Source: Taeniopygia guttata (Eukaryota; Chordata; Aves; Passeriformes; Estrildidae). Taken from it: a DNA stretch of 64,000 nucleotides. This document shows positions 43,495 through 55,700 of the stretch, piece after piece (the first letter of the stretch is position 1; the number at the start of each line of letters is the position of its first letter). A program made the position numbers and the translations under genes. Location of the stretch: NCBI RefSeq assembly GCF_048771995.1, contig NC_133033.1, positions 4,836,501 to 4,900,500 of the forward strand, given 5' to 3'. The notes below the pieces were generated by a model. The model searched no databases. It was not told where the DNA came from and saw only the letters and a program-made list of their open reading frames with translations.

Positions 43495-46400
43495 GTCGAT
43501 TTCTCTTCATCGCATCCTGGAGCCTGTGCTTTGATCGTACTTGTTCAGTGTGGGGTGGTGGTGTTGGGTGAGGGATGCAAGGAAAAATTCAAATGGTGCC
43601 TTAAGAGAGGGCTGTAAATGCAATTCTCCAAAGTCAGCCTTCACCCTCCCCCTTGGCCACTCTCTCCCTGCTGTAATGTGATTTTCCAAGTGTAGAGTTC
43701 TCCCTGGTGTCGCATTACAGCTCTGGCTCTGCAGCTTCTCCTCTCCGAGTTTCCTCGGAGAAGCTTTGTTTTCCTCACCTTTCTCATATTTGCCTGATTT
43801 TTAGACTCGTATTTTGATACTGACAAAAAGCGTTGTGTGTGGTTGAGCAGTTGTCTTCAGAGTGTAATTTTTAAGCCTGTCATTGCCCTTTTACATTAGA
43901 TTAACTATGCTGGGTCAAGCAAAAAAGATCAGCTGAAACAACTGACAATATTTTCTGTTCACTGTGGCCATCAGCAGGTTGCAAAGTTGTCCCCAAAGCA
44001 GCACTTGGCTTTTTTAGCAGAATTATTTCTGTTTGTTTCCAGACATGAGAAAATGATCGCAGTGAGTCATAATAGGATGACCTTGCTGTAAGGTGTGAAA
44101 AAAAGTAATTTAAAAAGGTGGTGGTGGGGAGAAATGCAAGATCCCAAAGTGCATGCTGCAAAACATGATAATGAATCAGCAGAGAGCTGGAATTTGCGCC
44201 GGCCCTCAGTGTTTAATATACGTCCTGAGTATCTCTGGCACTAAAGGAGCACACACGTTTGCTTCCAGAGAAAAATGAAATAATAAAAGACACCATCTAA
44301 CCAAGTAATTATTTATTGTTGTTCTTGCAGAGCAATAATTCAGAGCTGAATCCAGATACATTCACTGCATTCAGTGTGAGCTCGGTGGAGCAGCTGACAG
44401 AGGACACCTACCAGTACAAATTTGAATTACCGGGAAATAGCAGCCTGCAATTGAGTTTAGGACAACATATCGTGTTAAGGTATTGTTCTCTGTGCTAGTT
44501 AAACAGTCTGCATTATGTAACCTAACACGTAGGGTTTTGTCAATAGACAAAGGCTTCATAGCAGGCAAATCATGATTTCTGTACCTCCACAATGACACAG
44601 ATGAAAGAGCTCGTGAGCTTGCTGCCTCTACTAATTCTACGGTAAAAGCTGTAGTTTTCTTCAGCATTATCCCTGCGTTGGTGGCTCACAAAGAGCTAGG
44701 TGTGATTAAGAAAATACATTTGCAGAAAGAAAGATTTAAAAGAATAGATTTTACAACAGATTATTTACTCCACTGTGTTGGAATGAAGACAATGAGCTGC
44801 ACTTGCCCCAGAGCTGGGTATTTTAGGCCCTGTATCTTGGGGTAACTCAGCACCCCAGTACCCATGCACTGCCTGACTGATTTCCAGCAAAACAACCCTC
44901 CTGTGTAGTTTGCTGCTTGCCAGAAAGGGGCCACTTGGGGAAAGTTTCTGTCTCTGAGCCATCTGTGGTGATCATTGCCAGATAGAGAAAGTCCTGTTAG
45001 GATGCCATTGATGTGCATCTGCTGACGTCCCTGGTACATTCAGGGCTGGTGTGTGCAGCTGGCTCTGCTGACAGCACATGCTCCTCCCTCCAGCCCTGGC
45101 TCATCACACAGCACAGAAAAAGGTTTGGTCACTTCAATCAATTCCCGTGGTCAGTAGCAAAGAGCAGGGTGGATAATTCCATGGAAAGGGAGGACTTACA
45201 GGAAAATACAGTCTATATTGACAAGGCCTGAGGTCAAGGCTGTGCCTTGGCTTTTGTTATTTGATTACCAAATGCTGACTGGATGCAGAAAGTGACCCCA
45301 GCTCAAAAGGAGCAGCAAACTTAAGCATTTTCTCTCCCCTTTGCCACTCATGCATGTTCTTACAAAATCCCTTTCAGGGGTGTGTCCAGGAGCTGGATGT
45401 GGTACAGCTGAGGCCACCATCGGGAAAACAAAAGGTGCTGTTAGCCATTAAGTTCCCCCTGGATTTCTGCCTCTGGAAGAGAAATGTTTTGCATCTGTGC
45501 ACAGGGTGGAGCTGCAGGAGCCCCCCGAAAGACCCAAGTCACAGGGGTTTCCTGTTTCTCTTCTCAGAGGAGTGGTGAATGGTTTGGAGGTCCAGAGAGC
45601 CTATACTCCAATTAGCCCCAGGAATGCAGAAGGTTACTTTGAAGTTCTAATTAAAGTAAGTAAGCCTGGACAATATGGATTAGAGTATAAGGTGTTTTCT
45701 TTAGGAACCAAGCATGCTGTCAGTGTTTCAAGTGAGATTCTCTCAAATCCCTCATGGACTGTTTCTCTGTTGTTTTGAAGCGTTTTTGCTTTGCTGATAA
45801 AAATTGCACAAAACTGAAAGCAGAATAAGTTGACACACAAACAAGTGCTTTGTAGCAGAAGCCCTGGGATCACCTGGGAGAGCCCCTGGGATGGAATGAT
45901 GTGTCCGTTCCACTTCTCTCCTTTCATTTTACTTTTTCAGGCTGTCTTTGAAATTGCACCCATTTGTCAGCCCAGCTGAACCACTGATTATGGGAAATGT
46001 TTGCCCTTATCCTGCCCCCTGTATTTTACTTGAAGAACACACCTCTGTCAGTGGGCAGCTGCCCCTGGTGTTAAGAAAGGGCTCTGGAGCTGCAGTCTGA
46101 GAGGGACTTTGTGGCCCGCAGGGCAGAGAGGTGTCCCATAGGCACAGGCTACAGCTATTGAGGTGGACATGGTGGCAGAGCCCATTTGGACAAATGTCCT
46201 CATCTTTATGGAGTCAACCACAAAATGCTGGTTGAGTTCAAAAGGATTTTATAGGAGATTTGGCTAGAAATTTGTCTCATGTAAGTCTTCAGGGTGCTCA
46301 TAACTTATTATTTTGTGTGGCAAATACTGACTTGATCATTTTTCCAATACTGCATCTGTATGTCACTAGGGACTCCTCAGGGCAGACACAGACTTCAGTA

Positions 46401-49400
46401 CAGGTGTGAAATTCAGAGTGCTGGGTATCCCAGATGGTTTGCAGAGAAGTGGCACTTGTTCTCTGCCTGTCTTCCAGGATTTCACGTTTCTGGGGTTTAT
46501 TATGCATTGTATGTTCTAACACAAACCCTGCTCTTTAGAAAAGTGAACAGCTTCTCTAGGACACCTGTGGGAGGGTCATTTCCCCATTCTTGTGGCAATT
46601 GTTGTATAGTAGGGGAGAGAAACGTTGCATTTGAGTTGCATTAATAGGATACATTCATAGGATGACTGTGAAATTTCATGTATAGCGGCTCATTACTCAC
46701 AGGTTTTGCATTTCAATAATAATAGTAATGATTGTAATGATACCTTTCCTTTATATAGAACCTTTCATCCCAAAAGGAGCTATAGTTATTCTTTGGCAGT
46801 GACAAAAGAGGTTGGTAACACCCAGTGTAAAGCAGCCATTTTTATAACTCACTCTGTAGGTTGTGGTATATTTCACACTATTGAGGCAATTTTGGAAAGT
46901 AGTATATTATTATTACTATGTAATCCAAGCACTGTTCAAACCCTTCTGTCTCCTATTATTATGGCATTGCATTTGTGATACTACAGTTAAGAGTGAGGGA
47001 GTTGCCATTTACAGAGCATAACCCTCTTTTTGAGTGATTTTATAATGTTAGGGTTTCTCTCCATGTAAAACGGGGTGTGGAAGTTTTCCCCCAGGAGATA
47101 CATTTTTTTTCTTTTTATTTAGAAAAACTCATTTTAAACCCACTCAATCACTTTTCACTTCAATTTTTTTTGGAAATAATTTTGGTGAAAGAAGGATTGG
47201 TTTAGTTTCCATTACCCCTGTCCTTTGGGAAGAGGCAGTAAGTGAACTTTTCTGCTCTTGCCTTGGGTTTCCAGATGTATTTGAAGAAGGGAGGTATAAA
47301 ATTTTATAAAAAAGCAAGTGCACACTCTTTGCATGAGACTTAGCACCTGCCCAGAGCCCTCTGAACATAAAAGAATTCTGACAGTAACTCAGAGCCTGGA
47401 TGTGTGTGTGATTTACCTTTTGAATGTAACAACTGGTGCTAATACTTCTTAGTATTTCAGGTTTTAAGTGAGAGGCTGGGAAGGGAGGAGCATCTTTTTT
47501 CTTTCTTAGCTAACACTGCTTGCAGTCACAAGCACAGGCTCCCTCACTCGCTTTTTCTGAGCTGCTTTGTGGTTCACCAATTTTGTTTGCCTGCAGTGCA
47601 GCTTGGTGGCCAGCCAAGGCACTGGGGTGTGGAGCCAGGCTTCTCTCCAATGCCTGTGCAGGAAATACCCCAAATACACTTCTTTTGTGCGGGCTGGAGT
47701 TGCCAAGGGCTTGTATCACATCCCATCTTCTGACCCCTGGTTGTGTTGCTCTTCCCCAGGCTTATCCTGTGAGACCCATTGTGTGCTGCAGCTTTGGGCT
47801 TTCAGCTCTCGCTGCTTGGGCCAGTCCTGGTTCTCTGGACACATCCCAGACCACGGCCACTCTTTTGCTCACATTTCTCTCCTAAAACATTCAGTGGTCA
47901 CACATTTAGGGCATGGGTGGCAACATGACTACTTGGACAAGCCCTTCATTTTCTATCCTCTTGTCCCTTCTCTGTTCCCAGCAAGCACTGAGCCCTTCTC
48001 CTCAGTCACGAGTGAGAGCAGCATTCCTGCAGGCAACAGCCTGGATAATGTTGTTTGTGCCTGGTGGAAAGTGAGGCAGGTTTTTTGCTCCTGTTTTTCT
48101 TCCATGGGCCCAACATTAACATATTGTTTTGGAACTGTGGAGGCATCCCTCAGCATCCAGATGATCTGGTCTGAAAACAAAGAGTTTTACAAATGAGAAA
48201 CCTGACTTTGGGTCAGTAATTGTATCAGTGCAGCATCTGAGAGGCTGAAACAAAGCAAGAGCTATGTGGTGTTTATATAATTAACAGTACCCAGAGGCGT
48301 TTCCAGACCCCCATACCCTGAGATTTGGAGAACACTTGAAGGCCTGCACTGTGCTTTGCATTCAAGACACTCTTCTCTGAGTGCTTTGTAAGCAAGAACT
48401 CTGATAAGCTTTTCCAGTTTTGGAAATTCAGGCTGCGTGAGAAGGGGGTTGTGTTTACATTATAGTCAAGCTGGAGTGCTTCCAATATGATTTAATTTAA
48501 ATGTCTTTGTTTTGGGTATAACTTTGAGTTATTTTTCAAACAGATCATTCTTTCTTTTTTAAATACACAAAATGTTTTTTTGTCCCCTTTTCGTTTAAAT
48601 GTAGATAACTTTATAATCGACTTTAAGCTGGGAAACTTTCCAATGGAGTATAATTATTCTTTTCTTTTGTGCAATGTTTTTTATTAGTGCTATGAAGCTG
48701 GGCTAATGTCACAATACATAAAAACGTGGAAAAGAGGAGATGTGGTCTTTTGGCGTGGGCCGTTTGGAGGGTTCCCATATCAACCTAATAAGGTTAGTTC
48801 CTAAGAGCCATAGGATGCTTCAGCCTGTGGCAGCAAGCTTTGTTCAATACTCTGAAGGGAAGACATCAATTTGATTACTGTTTTCATGATTATTTTAGAG
48901 ACTTCCTGGGTTACTGTACAGTGTGACAGCATTAGCAGTCAGATGGAGCACTTTCTTGGACTGCAGAATATTTAAGAGAGAAGAGGAGATTGATGGGAGA
49001 CAGGAAAATATTAGCAAGGCTCTGTGTTCATCACTTGCGTTAAGAGTTCCTGATGTGCCTAACAAAGGGAACTTTCTTTGCACCAGCAATGAGTGTGGAT
49101 GGGTTTTTGCCTAATTTGACCCACATCTCTGTGTTGTGACTGAGTAGGGGTGAAGAGCAGGTGTTAATCTTCTCCTCTTTCGGGTATTCCCTGAGCTGTA
49201 GAGGTGTCAAGTCGCTCCCCAAAGTCGCTGATCCCACCTGCCAATACCAGGCTGGCTGCAGGGAAAGGCAGATCTGGTTTCAGGGGGAGGCTTCTCACAC
49301 ACGCTAATTCAGTTACTTAATTCTGGCCTTTCAAACGAGGAGCAAATTTGAAACACTGGTCATTAAGATCCCAAAGCCTTTTGGGGTTTTTGGTGGATTT

Positions 49401-51913
49401 GATTTTGTTTGGCCTTTTTTTTCCCCAACAAAAATAAGTAAAATCTGAGTGGGCAAGCTCAATGCAGAGCAATTGTATTCTGCTTCCTGGCACACTCGTT
49501 TCCTCCAGAGGACGTTCAGGATTTTACTTTGCAAAAACAAAGAGTAACCCAGGCAGCATTTCCAGTGGAAGAAAACACACAGGGGGTCAGCAAAGCATAC
49601 TGCAGAATTGAAACTGAAACATTAATTAATTGAAATAAAGGCTAAAGTTAGGATAAATCATTATATTTGGGTAAAATCCAGTTTTGTTAGATCTGATATG
49701 TAAACTCTTTAAGTGCTATCTGTAATCCTTTGTAGAAAAATACATTTTGGGATCTAAATTTACCAGTTCATGACCTTCTGGTATGTTGTTTCTCAAGAGA
49801 CCCTTTACCAGGGTGGCAGCAAGAGGAACTGACCATGAGCACACTCATTTGCAGCCACCACAGCTCATTCCTAATTCTCTGTTTTGTTGTTAGCATGGAG
49901 AACTCCTCATGCTGGCTTCTGGCACTGGCCTTGCACCAATGATTCCCATCCTTCAGTCCATAACAGATGATGAAGAGGATGAAACCTTTGTAACTCTTGT
50001 TGGCTGCTTCCCTACATTTGACAAAATTTATTTAAAACCTCTTCTGCAGGATTTGGCTCGGTACTGGAATATTAGAATATTTTATGTCCTAAGCCAAGTA
50101 AGTAAATGGATATGAAGTGTGTTTGTGTGAGGGTTCTGTGTGCTGGATGAGCCTCTGCCTCCTCCACTTTTCCATAAGCATGAGCTTATTTCTTTCCCAG
50201 TCATCTGGCCTAATTTGTGATCCAGTAGCTGCTGTTCTTAAATCTGCTACATGTACTCACACTGCTACTGGTCTGGAGAATTTTTGGGAATGGCCATCAC
50301 TGTTCTGTTTTGCCTCCCTGTTCTGTTGGGATGGACCTGCTGTTCTATATTCATTGTTGGTTATTCTCCCCCATTTCAGACAGTTGTTGTTGCACCTAAA
50401 CAGCAAATAAGCTGGTTTTCTTCTTCCTAATGCCAGTGCCTTAATCTCTCTTTATCTTCCATTCTTTGCTCGTGGCTAGAGCTCTCCTCTGGTGTGCAAG
50501 CACCAACTTCCCAGCAATTATTTTTCCTTGCTGACCCATTTTTAAACTTCTAAAAGTTGTCTCCCTCTCTGTAAAATTACTTTCCTGCCACATTCATGTG
50601 ATGAGGGCATACCTCTCAATGGTCTTACATTTTGAGCAGTCTTTTTCATTTCCATTTGGTCCCAAAGTTACCCGTGTTCTGCATGGATTTGGTGGTTAAA
50701 AATTATTTCCGTCAGAAATGAGGATTCATTGCTGGGAGGATATAGAAAGAATTATTTATGCTAAGGGAATGAATCCCATTGCATTTTTAGTTTCTCAGAT
50801 GAATCATTTCTTGTATCTCTCACAGTGGAACTGCCTCATACATTCTGTTCCACACGTGGCCTTGGCAAGATGAGATTTGGTAGAGGGAAATGTGCTGGTA
50901 ACTTGGGCACCCCCTCAGCTGCTCTGCAGGAACATAACCACAATTGTCTCTGGTGACATGGCTTAAATACCCTTTTCAGGGTGTTTAAACTCTTTGACTG
51001 CTGTCTCAAGAGCATGAGGAGGTCTTGAAATTCAATCAGTGAAGGGCATGAAACCCACCTGACCCCTGTCAACACTGTCTGCCCTCCTCTTTCCCTTTTT
51101 CCTCCTCTCTTAGCAGGTTTGTGGTAGTCCAAGGCTGGCTCGTGCATCCTCCCTCTTGGGATTGTGTATCTGTCTGTATTTCATTGTGCTGCCTGTCACC
51201 ACCACATCTGAGCACCTTCTGCTCCTGATTAACTGCAGCAGAGGAGTCCCTGCTGGATCCAGCACCACAGGAGCTGACACATCTCCTGGGATCAGAGCTG
51301 TCTTTGGAGCAGAGCTGGATTCTTTCAGTTTTGGTCAAGGGAGATGGGACTGAAAGAGACTTGGGAATGGGAGAGGCAATGGAGAGGAATAGACTTGGGA
51401 TTTGGGAATAGGAAGGGTGCCCTGGGAGATGGTTCTCGATGGAAAAGGTTCTGCAGCATTTATTTGTGATAGTTACACTGTGGTTTTGTTCAGTCCCCTC
51501 TGAGGGAGTGGCTGGGTCCTGTGGCAGGGAAAGATTTCATCTGGGCTTGAGAAGAGGAATGCAGCTCTTGGGAAGGGTCAGTGTCACCCACATGGTTTCA
51601 CAAAGGTGAAAATCATCCTGTGCACCACTGTGAAGAGAGGAGGGAGATTCAGCTCTAAGTAATGTTGTCCTTTTGAACATCACACACAGCAAACCTTTTA
51701 TCTTTCCAGGAAACTTCACTGGAAAAACTTCCTTGGAGCTATCAGGAAAACACGTACACTGGTCGTCTCAATGAAGACTTGATGAAGACAATAGTGAATT
51801 CCTGTCGAAGAAAGCCATTTGTATTAATTTGTGGCTCTTCTGCGTTCAATGAAGATATGAGTAGATACTTGAAAGCTGTAGGAATTGAAGAAAATTCCTG
51901 TTTTGTCTTTTAG
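43318..51913 (+). CDS. CYB5RL: NADH-cytochrome b5 reductase-like protein, 6 exons, 308 aa
   Basis: This is predicted to be a flavoprotein oxidoreductase of the cytochrome b5 reductase fold; its natural electron acceptor is not established. Coding exons are 43318-43494, 44331-44479, 45568-45655, 48688-48792, 49894-50097 and 51710-51913, 927 nt with a closed frame. Residues 13-43 form an oxidoreductase-like N-terminal motif (SQCCGSGCKPC, Cys 21, 22, 26 and 29). Next comes the FAD-binding barrel with RAYTPIS at 119-125. The NAD(P)-binding half has GTGLAP at 183-188 and the CG pair at 282-283 in LICGS, and the protein ends CFVF. Family residues for flavin and nucleotide binding are therefore present. 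There is no signal peptide or membrane anchor. The start follows acceptor TTTTGCAG by three bases, so the 5' UTR is spliced from the CpG island. Confidence 0.96.
44331..44479 (+). CDS. CYB5RL: CYB5RL coding exon 2, SNNSELNPDTFTAFSVSSVE...
   Basis: 149 nt, residues 60-108 plus two bases of Arg109. The acceptor is TTCTTGCAG and the donor TTAAG|GTATTG. Confidence 0.95.
45568..45655 (+). CDS. CYB5RL: CYB5RL coding exon 3, GVVNGLEVQRAYTPISPRNA...
   Basis: 88 nt, residues 110-138, with acceptor TTCTCAG and donor AAA|GTAAGT. It carries the flavin-binding RxYTPxS motif. Confidence 0.96.
45656..48687 (+). other. CYB5RL: CYB5RL intron 3-4
   Basis: About 3 kb of unique sequence without exon signatures. 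The only repeat suspected is at 46711-46830. Most of it is low in CpG. Confidence 0.7.
46711..46830 (+). repeat. Possible ancient interspersed repeat fragment
   Basis: AATAATAATAG followed by TTTATATAGAACCTTTCATCCCAAAAGGAGCTAT resembles a motif (TATATAGCxCCTTTCATxxxAAxGATCTCAAAG) that I remember as widespread in reptile and other vertebrate genomes. The copy would be old and partial. I cannot name the family with confidence. Confidence 0.35.
48688..48792 (+). CDS. CYB5RL: CYB5RL coding exon 4, CYEAGLMSQYIKTWKRGDVV...
   Basis: 105 nt, phase 0/0, residues 139-173. The acceptor is TTTTATTAG and the donor AAG|GTTAGT. It contains the family's FWRGPFG, equivalent to the KGPxG loop near the flavin phosphate. 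Confidence 0.95.
49894..50097 (+). CDS. CYB5RL: CYB5RL coding exon 5, HGELLMLASGTGLAPMIPIL...
   Basis: 204 nt, phase 0/0, residues 174-241, with acceptor TTGTTGTTAG and donor CAA|GTAAGT. It contains the nucleotide-binding GTGLAP motif. Confidence 0.97.
51710..51913 (+). CDS. CYB5RL: CYB5RL last coding exon, ETSLEKLPWSYQENTYTGRL...
   Basis: 204 nt including TAG at 51911, residues 242-308. The acceptor is ATCTTTCCAG. It contains the ICGS motif and ends CFVF. Confidence 0.96.
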   Translation, partial: ETSLEKLPWSYQENTYTGRLNEDLMKTIVNSCRRKPFVLICGSSAFNEDMSRYLKAVGIEENSCFVF

Positions 51914-52760
51914 CAGTACATTCCTGACCTGAGGAACCTTAGGCTGAGCCTTGGACGTCCTTGTTTCTTTGCAGGCATTGCACAAAATGGGCCTGCTCAG
52001 AAGACTGAGCTCCTTGGAGCAACTAATTGTTGATCCTCACTCCAGGGTGTTTTAAGGAACAGGTGCCATTCCAGAGTGGCTGGTACATGGTGTGCCACCC
52101 ATACCTCAGGGACTGCATGGCAATTTCAATGGAAGTCTTCAAGTGCAATTTTAAGAGGGAGATCTCCTAAGGGGGTACTAGAAAGCATCCATGCACACAG
52201 CTCTGCTGTAACATGAGGATTGGTAACTTGCTTTGCAGTCTGTGTTATTCTGCAGTGGTGTTGTGCCCTGTTAGGTGTCCAGAGGAGAGATACAATCCTC
52301 AGGGATCCTTGCCAGGCTAAGGGGACCACAGAGTTGGGATCACTTTGGTTCTGTCATGTGCAGGCTCATGTCAGGGAAGTCCCTTCAAGCTCATTGTGCC
52401 TCAGTTGCCCCATTGTACATTAATACAGAGAAGGTGGCACTGATCTCTGAAAACAGCCATTCCAACTATATATGGAAAAAGTATCCATAAGGATGGAATG
52501 ATACTTTCTGTCCAGTGAGAACTTAGGCAGGCTGAGCTCCTGCCCTGGCACAGCCTGTGGTGCCTACCCTGTGCTTAGCCCTTGAAATGCTACCTGGGAA
52601 CACAAAGACATGCCCTAAATCTGGGAGAGCGTGGCTGGGTGGTGGCTGCTGTCTGTCAGGGAGGATGGTTATTTGCTTTCTGTGTCCCCTAAGTGTTGTA
52701 TCATAACCCTGGCTCATTAAAATGAACCTCTTTACAAATAAACAGCTGTTTGATGTTGTC
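51914..52760 (+). other. CYB5RL: CYB5RL 3' UTR
   Basis: Non-coding sequence after TAG up to an AATAAA at 52737-52742, followed by TGTTTGATGTTGTC (GT-rich). The cleavage site is inferred near 52760. Confidence 0.65.
52737..52742 (+). terminator. CYB5RL: Polyadenylation signal of CYB5RL
   Basis: AATAAA with a U/GU-rich element directly downstream; it is the first canonical signal after the stop codon. Confidence 0.65.
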
Positions 52761-55700
52761 ACAGGACTCTCTCCGGTGCCTGAGGAGGTTCTCTAAGCAT
52801 ACAGGAACACCACCTGAGGAGGGAAAGCTGCATGGGGTCTGCTGGGGTGCTTTCCTGTGGGACAGGGAGCAGAGCTGGGGAGCTGCCTCAGGGATGGCAG
52901 CCTGGCACAGCACACAGCCTGGGCACCTGGGCCTCTTCCTCTCTTTTTTCAGTCCAAAATGGTGCTGCTTTTCCTCTGAGGTATGTGCTATCCACTCTTA
53001 TCTTTTCAGACTGGTGTGTTTAGTATCTACATACAACAGTCCTGCACACCTTGTGTTTTTCTGTTCATTCCCAGTTCATCCTGTAGTGGGGTTTTCCAGG
53101 CTGTGTCAGATGATTGTTGCATTATCATTCATGCTTCTTTTGTACCTGTGTCTAACACTACACCTTACACAAAGGAAATGTAGTTTGTTACACAAAAAAC
53201 ACAGCGTGCACTGAAGTAGTGGCTTGATTCACACATTTGGGAGGGAGTGTAAGTTCCCTTTGCACTGCTGAGATTTGTCTCCTTACCAAATGCCTGGAAT
53301 TAATCAAGTGTAGCTGCAGCTTTCATGTTAACTTCCTTGGAGAAAGGGCTGACAAGAAAGCCATCTTCCTAACCCAAGGAATTTGGGAATAGGAAGGGTG
53401 CTGGGGTTCTGGCTTTAAAGGCATGGAGATCCAGGGAAGTTGTCCATGGTCTGTCCAAGGCCAGCTCGTCTCCAACCCATGCTGTGCTTTAGCCTCCCTA
53501 AGTCACTGTGTGGTTAAGGTGCTTCTTCACATGCAGGCTGATAAAATAATGAGATGCTTTCTCCAGCTGCTCTCCCTACTTTGGTCTTAGCTAGGAATAT
53601 GGAGAAAATATTTTTGTCAGATACTAAGTATTTGAAAACCTTGCTTCTAGTCCTCTAGCTTTAAATATTATGTATTTTTGAGATTTTGCTAAAACCACAC
53701 CCCACCTTTTTGCAAAGGCCCAAGGTAAAAAACTTCACGCTTGCCTTGGAAAAGCGCCGGCTTTCAGCGTGAAAGCTGGGACTGTTCCTTTAAACACAAC
53801 CCCAATATGTCTGGGTATTTCAGCACATATGGGCCACGATGGTTAAACCCTTCCCAGCTGGTCCGGCCGTGCTGCCGCGCGGCTCCGTCTTTGTTCGTGG
53901 CTCGGAGGGAGGGTGGTGAGAGACGGAGCAAGCTGTGAGTGCTGCGGGCTGCCATCCTGCCGGGGCGGGCTGCGGCCGAGCGGGGCATGTCCCGCCCGAG
54001 GGGACAGCGGCTTTGCGAGACATTCTCCACGGGGGAGATGATGTCCTTGGAAGCAGGAACTCGAAGGAGCCTTTAAACCGCCCGCGGGCACTTTGTTCTC
54101 TATTTTCTGCCCTTCTCTCCCTTCCCCCTCCTGCCTTTTGTTGTTTCTCAGGCTGGCTCTAACACGAGTCCCCTCATCCCAACCATCCCCCATGGGGACA
54201 GCCCCTTTCAGAGGATGGCGTGGATTTCTGCAAACGCGGGGATGTGGAGTGGAAAAGCTCTGGTGCAGAATATTCCTTGCCAGGGGAAGAGGAGAGGTTT
54301 CCTTCCCTTTGGAGGCCCAGAACCACCCCGTGGTGGCAGTTTCGTGGGGAATTGGTGTCGGTGCTGTTGGTGACTGGAACATCTCTGGAGCTGGAGGTGT
54401 GTGAGCTCGGCTGGGTGGCCGATGCCCAGCCAGGGCAGGGGATCACATCCTGCCTCTCCTGCCAGGCAGGGGGGTGCTGGTGGGATGCTCCTCATCTCTG
54501 GCTGCCCCCAGGAAGCCCCTGCCACCCGTGCAGCACTGTGCAGGGCAGAGGGGCTTTGCTTCACTTCCTTTTTTCTTCCTCATGTGCAGCCTAAATACCT
54601 TCTTAATTTCATCTCATTATTTCCTGCCTAAATAATTCCCGTTTCTCCTGGGGACCATTTTAAAACCTTTGATCTTCTCTGAAGTCTCACAGTCCTGATC
54701 ACGTCCTTTCTGTTTAAATGAATCAAATGCCTTTTTGACTCATGATTTATAAATTTGCCCACAGAGGAACAGAGGCACACCTTGAAATCACCCACCATAT
54801 CTGTGGCTGGAGCACAAGTACCCTGGGCTGATCCAGAGCACCTTCCAGCCAGACTTCTCTTCCTGGCTCCTCTGCTTCCCTGCTGCATGTCACTCTCCCC
54901 CTGCCTTCCTCCACCCTCCCACCCAACTCTTCAGCTGACAGCCGGGTTGTCTGGGCTCAGGCCCAGCCTGGAATGGCTGTCCCCGGGTCAGGAGAAGGGT
55001 GAATGTGCCGGTGGTTGATGGATGCTGTCCCCTGGGAGCGGGGCACAGCTGCTGTGCTGCACAGCCCCGGCCCCCCATCTCCCGGGGACTGCTGATGCAG
55101 CACAGCTAAGGGCAGGGAGAGGAGCAGCTGTGCAGGTACTGGGGTCCTGGGCACTGGCTTGGTGCTGACCAGGGCAGTGGTGGAAAGGCTGGAAGACAGT
55201 GGGTGTTGCCCAGGATGGTATGATGAGGATAAACATGTTGCTCCATAGTGCAGCAATGCTGAAGTCGGGGAGCACTTTGTTCCTGAGCCCAGGGGATGGT
55301 GGGTGGGAGGGCTGAGCACTCCACTGGGATGAACCAGGGTTGTGGCAATGGAAAATACCCAGGAGAGGCTCCTGTGCCATGGCCAGACCTCACCTGCATC
55401 TTTGCTATGCAGGCCCACACTTGTTGATGAGGACAGACCTCCTCTCCAAGCCATTAGGGAAGCAGCTAATTAAGCTCTGTAATGTTCCTGGCAGGAGATG
55501 TGCCAACGTTGCAGCATCTCCCAGAGTCTGCACTGGGTCAGGATCTTCCCAGAGTGCCCAGGGACAGGGGGAGCTGCCCTACTCCTCCTCATTCTATTGT
55601 GCTCTTAGTCCTGGTGCTGGTGGGGTGATGCAGTGCTTAATGCCCCAGGACAGAACCCAATGTTCCCTGCCTCAGCTGGGCTCAGGATAAAGAGGGCTCC

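Noticed and set aside
45380-45500. Possible extra CYB5RL exon after CCCTTTCAG
   Set aside because: It would insert residues between HIVLR and GVVNG, where the family has no insertion, and the Arg split codon already closes with the 45568 exon.
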